Assembly: GCA_963971535.1 (NCBI GenBank)
Contig: OZ020589.1
Location: 84,462,955 to 84,526,954 of the forward strand
Reading direction: 5' to 3'
DNA length: 64,000 nt
DNA from: Notolepis coatsorum
Taxonomy: Eukaryota; Chordata; Actinopteri; Aulopiformes; Paralepididae
Part shown: positions 24,101 to 32,229 of the stretch, piece by piece
Numbering within the stretch: position 1 is the stretch's first letter
Layout of the letters: the number at the start of each line of letters is the position of its first letter
The notes under the pieces: model-generated
What the model saw: only the letters and a program-made list of their open reading frames with translations
What the model was told of the DNA's origin: nothing
Database searches by the model: none
Program-made: the position numbers and the translations under genes

Positions 24101-27100
24101 CTTGAATGTCAATTTTCTTTATGTGTCCCGCTGTGATCAGCTTGTCAATCTCAGCGTGGTACACAGTGGCTTGAGTGGGGTCTTTGGCTAGACGCCGCTC
24201 GGTGTTCAGTAGATATCGCTCTGTCGCTTCTTTTGAGGCGTGGAGGGTGGGCATACCCTCTCGCCTCAAGAGTGGAGTTGCGTATCTCATCACTCCATTG
24301 ACCTCGACTCTCTTTGTCCTCTCCTCGAGGAGGGTTATGGCATAAGTGTCTTCCTTTGAGCGAACAAGTTTCTTTTCATTCTTAAAGGGCATCGCGTCTA
24401 ATGTCCATAGCCTCTCGACGTGCTGTAAGAGGGTGGTGTCTTCATCATTTATCCTTGAGTGGAGGCAGCGAGTGGCTGTTGGTCGGTTGGAAGACCCGGA
24501 GAGGGGGCCTTGTAGTGTCCAACCTAGGCGGGTCTCGACCACTGCTGGACAGCCTCTGGGCCCGATGTGGACCCGGTCCGTTGGGACGATGAGGTGTGCG
24601 TGGTCGGATCCTATGAGCAGGGTCGGGGTGGCGCCGTCGATGAGCGGTATAGGTAGTTGACGTAGGTGCACGTATTTTTCCATCAGCTTTGGGATGGGGT
24701 AGGTGTACTGTGACAGGCCTATGTCTTGGCTGGTGAAGGCATTAGTAATTCTATACCGCTTCTCGGGCTGCCCGACCGCTGCTATCGTGAAGGAGACATT
24801 TTCACCCTTTATGGTCTTCAGGTCTCTTCTAATAGTACGGATTGTCATTGTTTCTTCGCTCCCCCGCAGACCCAGCCGGGCTGCGGCGGATGCGAGGAGG
24901 AGAGTCTTTTCTGACCCATCGTCTAGGACGGCGTAAGTGTCCATGACCTTGTCCTCGTAGCTTAATATCACTCGGACCACCTTCAAGAGCACTCGGGAGC
25001 TCCCACTCTTCGCAGGGTCTATGTACATGACGTTCACTCTCGAGCTGCTTGGGGGTACGGGTTTCTTCTTGTTGCTGTCATGTAGGACCTCCAAGTGGGC
25101 GCCGTCGCACTTGCTGCATTTCTTCTTTAAACGGCACTCAGCTGCCATATGGCTGCGCGCGCAGCGGAAGCAGCGGCGGTTGGCTTTGATCCACTGACTC
25201 ACCTCGTCAGCGGTCATCTTCTTGAAAGTATCACATTGAGACAGCCAATGTTCCTTTTCACAGTACTGGCATACAATCTTCCACTTCCCCTTCGTCGGGG
25301 GGGTGCTGTGGTTCTTGTGCTGCGGCACTGACTCGGCCTGGTGCATAACGGTCACTGACCGGCGGTTATCGTTAGGTCTCCGAGATCCATCTCTTGGGCT
25401 AGATCCACTCCACACGAACGTGTCCAGTCGTAGGCTGCTGACTTCCCTCGCGAGGAAGGCGGCCAGGTCTAGGAGGGATGGCTCGGGGCCGTCGGGATCA
25501 CGGTGGTCTCTCTGCCGCCGAAAGCGCTCTTGGCGGGCTGGAGGGAGCTTCTCCAGTATTCGCTCCACATTAGAGTTAGCATATAGTTCATATCTCCCTT
25601 TCTCCTTTTGGGACCCCAGCATCCCTACCAGGGATTGTACCTTGATAGAGAGGTCATCCAGTTCTCTATTGTCTTTGGCTGGGGGGAGGCGGTCGATATC
25701 TCTTATTTCTTGTATCACATAGTCCCATATGCGTCCATAACGCTGGTCGAGGGCCACTAGAGCCGCGGAGTATGGGGTGCTTGAGTTGGAATATGCCAGC
25801 GCTATATTATGCGCTCTGGGCACCTTGAGATGCTTGAGGAGGATGGCATATTTGTACGACTCTTCGGGGACGTCGGACATCATAGTCTCCAAGCACATCC
25901 GTAATTCTGTGTACTGTGCTCTGTCCTCGCGCGTAAAGTCTGGGAACGTCGGTGTGCCAAGGTACGATGCCATGGATGGCTGGCACATTGGTGAGCGTAG
26001 GGGAAGAGGCCTCCTGGGCGAGTCTCCCCGTACGTGTTGTCGTGGGTTGGTACTTGGTGGGTACCAGAGGCCGGGTACCCAGGTGCTGTTCATCGGTGCT
26101 GACTGTACGTCAAACTCACCCGTGAGTTGAGTCGGGGGTTTGTAGTGCAGTGACTCGGGGCTGAAGTCTGGGCTGTACTGGGCCTCCTGGTCCAGAGTAC
26201 GTTGCTGCTGGTGGACTTGACTTTTCTCCTCTTCCTCTTCCTCTTCTAGGTCCTGAAGTCTTCTAGTCAGTCTCTCTGCGATGTAGGCCGGTTCTTCCCG
26301 GTGGCTGGGTCTCGTATGGACCGGTCGGGGAGGGGGGTCGGAGACGTAGACAGGATCCTCCTGTTGGCCGGGTCCCGGGTCGCTTTGTCGGGTAGGGGAA
26401 GGTGCCCTAGACCCTTGTCGTGATGATCTCCGGGAGCTCCGTGCGGAGAGAGGGGGCGTCGCCCTGGCAATCAATTGTTCTATCATCTGCGCCTGCAGCC
26501 AGTCGTGCTCTGCTTCGCGCTGGGCATTGGTGGCGTCGCGCTCTGCTTCGCGCTGGGCATTGGCGGCGTCGCGCTGTGCATTGGCGCGGTCTCTTTCAAT
26601 GTTCTCTTCCGTCTGAAGGCGTCTCTCCTCCAGTCTTATGCGGTCGTCTTCACTCCGTTGTTGCGCCTGGAAGCGCTCTCGTTCGGTTGCAGAGTGTTCG
26701 CGTTCACTAAGGGCTTGCGCTTGGAGTTGCGCGTGAAGGCGCTCTCGCTCCGCTGCAGAGTGTTCGCGCTCGCTTGCTTGTTGCGCCTGGAGGCGCTCTC
26801 GTTGATCGCGCTCGCTCGTCTGTTGAGCCTGAAGGCGCTCTCGTTCCATGGCAGAGTGTTCGCGCTCACTTAATTGTTGCGCCCGGAGGCGCTCTCGTTC
26901 CACGGCAGAGTGTTCGCGCTCACTAAGGGCTTGCGCTTGGAGTTGCGCGTGGAGGCGCTCTCTTTCCGTGGCGGAGTGTTCGCTCTCACTAAGCGTCTTT
27001 GCTTGAAGTCGATCGCGTTCGGTGGAGGCTGTCAGGGTGGCGATCAAGGCTTGCGCCAGTATCTGGTCCGCCTCGCTGGGGGATGACACTGACGGAGGTG

Positions 27101-27518
27101 ATCGGCTTCTGACAGTGCTCGTTGGAGATCTGTTCTCCTGGCGCGCCCCGAGGTCCATCTCCTGGGCGCGCTTCTCTTCACTTGGTTGTGTGTCGGGTTC
27201 TGTCCCTGGAGCGCTTTCTTTATCCTGGAGCGCTCCGGTGACGCTGTCCGGAGGTATAGTCATGTCATGTCCCACCTGGTCCCCCCCGTGAGCTGAGTCA
27301 GTTTCGTTAGAACCCACTGGGGTCTCTACTGGCAGGGTCGCCTGGTCGATAGGATTTGACATGCTTTGACTATCCGCTTTATCCGTATTTAACGTCTGTT
27401 TAGATAAGCTAGGTGGTAGAACGACAGCGAATTCCTCCAGATAGGGAGGTGGCTGACGTTTGCGCTGCGGGCGTTCTAGCTTGGGAGAGCCGCTTGGGGA
27501 GTGTTCACCGCTGGCCAT
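21171..27518 (-). pseudogene. BEL/Pao gag-pol polyprotein, one in-frame stop
   Basis: The ATG at 27,516-27,518 opens a frame of about 2,115 codons interrupted only by TGA at 22,203-22,205. Order: an N-terminal region with a long charged coiled coil of SEREHSA.ERERL repeats (about residues 190-340), capsid-like region (TPTFPDFTREDRAQY), zinc knuckles (CQYC..EHWLSQC; CFRCARSHMAAEC; CSKCDGAH), protease (VLDDGSEKTLL), RT (SGDIKGMFLQV; FYVDNC), RNase H (FSDAS; WSDS; NPAD), integrase HHCC (HHAG...CLDC) and core (VDCFG; LSDHGTNFKG; GTWEREV). The stop lies between the HHCC pairs, where TGA is one CpG-type change from CGA. RNase H also lacks about 30 residues that normally carry its catalytic Glu. Confidence 0.9.
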
Positions 27519-27558
27519 GGTTAATATTAATATTATATTAAATATTACACTGATACCC

Positions 27559-27575
27559 TCCGGCTCGAAGGACCA
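27559..27575 (-). promoter_or_regulatory. BEL/Pao primer binding site, tRNA-Tyr
   Basis: TCCGGCTCGAAGGACCA on the plus strand equals the 3' end of vertebrate tRNA-Tyr including CCA, so the minus-strand RNA (TGGTCCTTCGAGCCGGA) would pair with it. It begins two bases inside the 5' LTR edge, as expected for a primer site. Confidence 0.85.
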
Positions 27576-27577
27576 AT

Positions 27578-28977
27578 TTTAACTGAGGGGTTACAAAACC
27601 CTGACTGTATTAAAGATTGTGATATATTAAACCACTACTAGTTATGTACTTTAATTACTGGCCAAACAGTACATCAAATATTGATGGTGAACACCCACAC
27701 AAGAATACGGCATTGACACATAAATTATATTGGAGGGTTATTTATTATTATTAAGCAACGTTAGGTTACAGATTGAGAATTAGAGTCGCGCTTGTATGGC
27801 GAAGAATATACGTAAAGTCAGTCAAGAGCATAAGTCAATGAGAATAGTAGGAATACTATGATGGGTCTAAGCTGACGCCACCTGTGGTATAGCAATTATA
27901 TGGGCCACACCGGTACCAACTGGAGACACTGGGTTCCCTCCGGGGTGTAAAGCCGGGAGGGGTAGAGGAATGTTCGGGTACCCAGTCTGAGTCAACGAGG
28001 AATAAAGAGGCTCCAGATACAGGAGCCGGTGCTTGTACTCCCTTGATCAGCAGACAAAAGCAATAGTTGTAATCCAATATGCTCGACAGCATTGACGACA
28101 GCTAGCCAGCCCCTTCCACGAGGCGGGCCCGAGTGGTGATCCTCACGAGGTTAAATCCCAAACGACAGTGGAATCAACGGTGCTCTTCTCTGGTGGTCAT
28201 GGTCCCAAAGCAATATAATCCAACCAGAAATGGTTCTGCATTCGCCGGTGCCGATTCTCCTGTGTACATATCCAACGGTTCTCGCCTAGGACTCCTCGGG
28301 TGTGGGCACGGATTTAGGCCGCACAGCCTGGATAAGTGCACTAGCTAAAGACACGACGAACCGATGGTAATGCTGGTCACGGAAGAACTGTAGCCGCACG
28401 ATATACAATAAATGATCGACTATTACTTCACATTAGATTAAGTCGAACTCAACGTTACTGCGTTAAACTCTGACACTTTAACATTCTATTCGCACGCGGT
28501 TCTCAATGCTCTATTTAGATGCAAAGTTGCTCACTTCACTGCACGTTGACTCGTGGTGAAGGCTTTTACTAGGTTTTGGTAAGGTACTGAATGAACGAAG
28601 TGCTGCTGTTTACACCTGCGCCGTATTTACACTCCATCCCGGAACCTACGATCCTCTGATCTAGGTCTCCTCTCCATCCCTCGCACCAGGTTACGGACTT
28701 TTGGGGACAGAGCCTTCAGCGTGGCGTCCCCTACCCTCTGGAACTCTCTCCCCCCCGAAATCCGCAACGCCCCAACCCTGGACACCTTCAAATCCGCTCT
28801 AAAAACACACCTCTTCACCAAGGCTTTCCCCATCAGTTAGTTTTAGATTAAATTAGGTCCATTATCCCCTACTTTCCCTCATCCCCTCTTCCCCCTCCCC
28901 CCCTACTTTCCTTGCCCTATTTTTTGTCCTGATTGTAAAGCGACCTTGGGTTCTATGAAAGGCGCTATATAAATTTG

Positions 28978-29008
<31 letters not shown>

Positions 29009-29285
29009 TATTATTTATACGTAAGTGAATATCTAGTCCCAACCTCAGTTCTTGTCTCGTATTACTACGCAGACTCTGGGCATGTACTGACATGCCCGGA
29101 GTTGCCTTTGAACTTGCCGTTGGGGGCTTGGTCGTTGGCGCCTGGGGCCGCTGTCCAATAGGAGAGCGAATATTACTCTGGTTTGTACGCAGGTAAAGGG
29201 ATATTCCGTGTATATATATAAATAATATACAAGGTATATCAAACGATACATATATATATTCAGTTGAATCTGGCCCTTCACAACA
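27578..29285 (-). repeat. BEL/Pao 5' LTR (1,708 bp) with L2 insertion
   Basis: It is the same LTR as 19,755-21,074 but 388 bp longer because of the insertion at 28,630-29,017. Its inner edge reads TTTAAC where the other copy has TGTAAC, so the terminal TG is mutated on the primer-site side. Confidence 0.88.
28630..29017 (+). mobile_element. L2 LINE 3' fragment inside the BEL 5' LTR
   Basis: The left LTR reads CCGTATTTATACGTAAG uninterrupted. Here the same sequence is split by 388 bp that encode the L2 ORF2 C-terminus (DRAFSVASPTLWNSLPPEIR...LFTKAFPIS, stop near 28,840), then a 3' region with the L2-type tail AAGGCGCTATATAAATTTG and (ATT)n. It is extremely 5'-truncated, as is common for L2, and it postdates BEL integration. 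Confidence 0.88.
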
Positions 29286-29297
29286 CCTGGTATAGAG

Positions 29298-30015
29298 GAT
29301 ACATTCCAATTACCTATTACATATTAAGCAATATACTCGTAATCTTATCTCCACCACTTCTAGCGGTTGTTCTGGATAAATACACTCCTGTATGGTCATA
29401 GCTAGAACCATATATTCGGCTTCACAAGTTGATAGTGCCCTGTCTGCATCACTGTGGGCTTTAAGCCCTAGGGACTCGCTGCTCTTTCTGAAACACAGTT
29501 GTTTCTCTGCTGTACCTTTAGGATAACAAAAGACATGTTTGGCTGTAATCCAAATGCTCCTCTGTGGGGTCAGCAAAATGCTGTGACAGTCTACTCACTA
29601 CAAACCATCGGTCAGGGCGGGTACACACTGTTAAATAAATGAGGCTACCCACAGCTTCTCTGTACATTTTTACATCTGTCAGTTTCTGAGCATCCTCCTG
29701 ATAGTCTAGTTTTTGATCACATGGTGTTTCCCTTGATCTACATTCTTACATGTCTAAACGTTCCAGGGTCTCTCCCACATAGTTACATCATTGAGAACAT
29801 GGTAAGTCATCCACCTCTGTAGTTAAACATGGGATTAAACATAGGATCCATTTCAGTATTTAGACATGGACTCTTAATCAGGTATTTAAACCTGGATTCT
29901 ACTCCTCCCGTATTTAAATCTAGAGTATCATCCTCCTGCATCTAGGCAGTGTAGCCACCCTCCTTCAGTATTTAAACATGGGGTACCCTCCTTCAGCATT
30001 TAAGCAATTTTTTAC
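29298..30015 (-). pseudogene. Copia RT/RNase H segment between the two insertions
   Basis: Read leftward on the minus strand from about 29,730: QKLDYQEDAQKLTDVKMYR, then VSRLSQHFADPTEEH, then GTAEKQLCFRKSSESLGL, 'AHSDAD' and STCEAEYMVLAMTIQE, the copia RT-connection and RNase H region. The upstream part (29,800-30,010) has replaced the RT palm with degenerate (TATTTAAA.CTGG)-like minisatellite sequence, so the catalytic RT core is missing. It continues into 15,762 across the hAT insertion. Confidence 0.75.
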
Positions 30016-30684
30016 GAACCTGTGAAGTGTCACAAAACAAGCGACACTTTTGGACAATGACATCCTGAGTCGTTCCTATGTGACCAGTATAATCTTTAAA
30101 CTGAACTCTGGAGGATAGCTGGCTCTACTTATAAAAAATGGAAATGAGCCTTTAATATCTGCAGACAAGGTGCCTGGTGTCTGTGAAAAGGGAGGAACCC
30201 TGGGGAATGTGGGCCTCTGCAGAGGGGAGAGAGAGCTGTAAGAGCTTAACCCTTTCAGACGAACAGGGGATTAAGGGTTGAGGGTTGAAAGACAGAGTCC
30301 GGGAACTAGTGGGGAGATCTTAAAAAAAAAGAAACTATATAACAATTAAATGTTTGATGTGTACAGTAAAAGTTTTCAAAATGGCATGCTTATAAATTGA
30401 GTGTCAGTAGAGAATAATACTAACAGAATAATGTGTAAAAACTGTTTGTCTGGAGGGATCCTTAAGAGATACTGGAGAGGCCTCGTACATGGTACGATAT
30501 CACGTGGTCACCATAGACAAAGCCGTTGTCTGTTCTGAAGGAATAAGGGACTTTCTGTTACTTAAAAAACCACTAGGTAACGAGAAGTAACGTTAGTACC
30601 AAGAAGGAGGAGCTCATACGAATTACGTATTGTACTCTGGTTTGCTAAACAAAAATGACAGCCTGTGACTTCACTGTGTTTAGA

Positions 30685-30717
30685 CCAATCGGAAATATTG
30701 TAAGATGGATATAAAAG
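30685..30717 (+). promoter_or_regulatory. CCAAT and TATA boxes in the LTR
   Basis: CCAAT and, 21 bp later, TATAAAAGGG form a standard RNA polymerase II core promoter reading toward the zinc-finger ORF. The 3' LTR carries the same boxes (TATA at 38,876-38,883) and could drive copia-antisense readthrough. Confidence 0.65.
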
Positions 30718-30977
30718 GGATGGTTGCCCTTTCAAGAGCCAGATTTTACACGGAGCTGGAGAGAGAAGAAGAATGGTGCCTACTGACTTTTTTGAGAGAT
30801 GAGAAGAATGGTGCGAGACACTGGGCACAAGCCGTGCATGATGAGATGTTTTGTTCTGTGCTTATTTTAAACTGAATTGGGTGCTTTCCACTTCAGTATC
30901 TTTTTGTAACTAGCTTTTTCTAATTAAAATTACCTCTTTATAAATATGATTTGTATCCTTTCTTCTGACCAGACGAC

Positions 30978-30986
30978 CGGGTAAGC
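30978..30986 (+). promoter_or_regulatory. Splice-donor-like site in the LTR
   Basis: CCG|GTAAGC at 30,981 is close to the donor consensus and lies some 240 bp after the TATA box. A leader exon ending here could splice to sites upstream of the zinc-finger ORF. This is inferred from sequence only. Confidence 0.4.
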
Positions 30987-31448
30987 ATGAAATGTGTTTT
31001 GCATTGTAACTTCACCCCATGCATTTTTTTATTAATGATGTAAAATAGAATAATAGGCTTTATCCCTACGGAGTAAAAGGAGACTTATGATTATGCATTA
31101 AGGACTAAAGGTGAATTCTGTATAATGGGATTATCAAGTAAAGCCATATAATGATAATACGTGCGAATAGGAGACATGGACCTCATCTAATTAAAGAGAG
31201 CCCGTCCCAGTGCAAATAAAATAAAAGATTCCGCAACTTCAATCACTCGACCTAAGGTCGATGACTGACGGGGGTCGGAACGGTGCATTCGCTGTCTCTT
31301 GTCGGTCAGTGGTAACAACAACATGTTGTAGACTCGGTTGGTTCTGCGTGTCAACCACTTCACAGGACGCTGTTTGAGGTGTGGATAGGCAGACCAATGA
31401 GTTATGAAGTTATCGATCTGACCTAAGAGCGAGCGTGGGCATTCAACA

Positions 31449-31460
31449 TGGCGTCCCTGG
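31449..31460 (+). promoter_or_regulatory. Primer-binding-site-like sequence
   Basis: TGGCGTCCCTGG immediately follows the 5' LTR and begins with TGG, complementary to a tRNA CCA end. The 12-nt match is too short for me to assign the tRNA species. Confidence 0.55.
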
Positions 31461-31738
31461 CGATGTGCATTTATACTAACCAAAATAGGTGCTAAACGGC
31501 CGAAGAAGACAGGACTACTGTCAAAAGCCTCTGGAGTAAAATTAAATCACAGATTTGGCTAAAATTAAAGTAGAAAGCTCTACTGGCGACTCGAGTGGAA
31601 GGCTCTACTCGGGGATATCACAAATGAATAGAAAGCTCTATCTTGGTGATTAAAGCAACGTTTACTCACAACTAAAGGGTAACATAATGTTTATAGAGCT
31701 CTGGGGGGAGTTACAAGTGCAACATAATTTCATGCTTT
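31461..31738 (+). other. Leader block, diverged homologue of the 112-bp satellite unit
   Basis: From 'CCTCTGGAGTAAAATTAAAT' (about 31,528) to 'TTTACTCACAACTAAAGGGT' (about 31,664) this follows the same order of blocks as 35,580-35,725, including paired 'AGCTCTAC' motifs. It appears to be the single-copy ancestor of, or an older duplicate of, the array at 35,626-36,860. No ORF is seen. Confidence 0.6.
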
Positions 31739-32229
31739 GTTCACAGAAAAGCGAGGGCTTCCTAGCCCAGAGACACTTTGTAAGGAGCGGAGTGTGGATG
31801 TGAAGCGAGTCAAAACGACCGTTCACAGAAAAGCGAGGGCTTCCTAGCCCAGAGACACTTTGTAAGGAGCGGAGTGTGGATGTGAAGCGAGTCAAAACGA
31901 CCGTTCACAGAAAAGCGAGGGCTTCCTAGCCCAGAGACACTTTGTAAGGAGCGGAGTGTGGATGTGAAGCGAGTCAAAACGACCGTTCACAGAAAAGCGA
32001 GGGCTTCCTAGCCCAGAGACACTGTTTGTAAGCGGAGTGTGGATGTGAAGCGAGTCAAAACGACCGTTCACAGAAAAGCGAGGGCTTCCTAGCCCAGAGA
32101 CACTTTGTAAGGAGCGGAGTGTGGATGTGAAGCGAGTCAAAACGACCGTTCACAGAAAAGCGAGGGTTCCCTAGCCCAGAGACCCTGTTTGTAAGGAGAG
32201 ACTGGATGTGAAGCACAGTCAAAAAGACC
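31739..32229 (+). repeat. 82-bp tandem array, six units
   Basis: Units start GTTCACAGAAAAGCGAGGGC at 31,739, 31,821, 31,903, 31,985, 32,066 and 32,148. One is 81 bp, with TTTGTAAG rearranged to GTTTGTAAGC. Each contains GTTCACAG (acceptor-like AG) and TTTGTAAGGAG (donor-like). The last unit runs into the zinc-finger reading frame. Near-identity between units implies recent amplification. Confidence 0.9.

Larger units (their letters stand above)
19755..29285 (-). mobile_element. BEL/Pao LTR retrotransposon, nearly complete
   Basis: LTRs at 19,755-21,074 and 27,578-29,285 flank a single long minus-strand gag-pol. A perfect 5-bp duplication CCTGG lies at 19,750-19,754 and 29,286-29,290. A tRNA-Tyr primer site and a purine tract (21,075-21,084 reading AGGAGGCGGC) are in place. 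Length without the L2 insertion in the right LTR is about 9.1 kb. The target is the right tip of the hAT element. Confidence 0.92.
30021..31448 (+). repeat. 5' LTR of the zinc-finger element
   Basis: It starts with a stem-forming GTGTC...GACAC pair. It carries CCAAT (30,685-30,689) and TATAAAAG (30,710-30,717), so transcription should start near 30,740. It has AATAAA at 31,215-31,220 and a donor-like site at 30,981. The four differences from the 3' LTR are at about 30,720, 31,027, 31,165 and 31,379. Confidence 0.9.

Noticed and set aside
21762..27291. Many plus-strand frames of 60-139 codons opposite the BEL gag-pol
   Set aside because: They are shadows of the minus-strand polyprotein and have no family motifs.
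30562..30828. 88-codon minus-strand frame, repeated at 38,728
   Set aside because: It lies in the LTR around the promoter and is duplicated only because the LTR is. No motif is seen.
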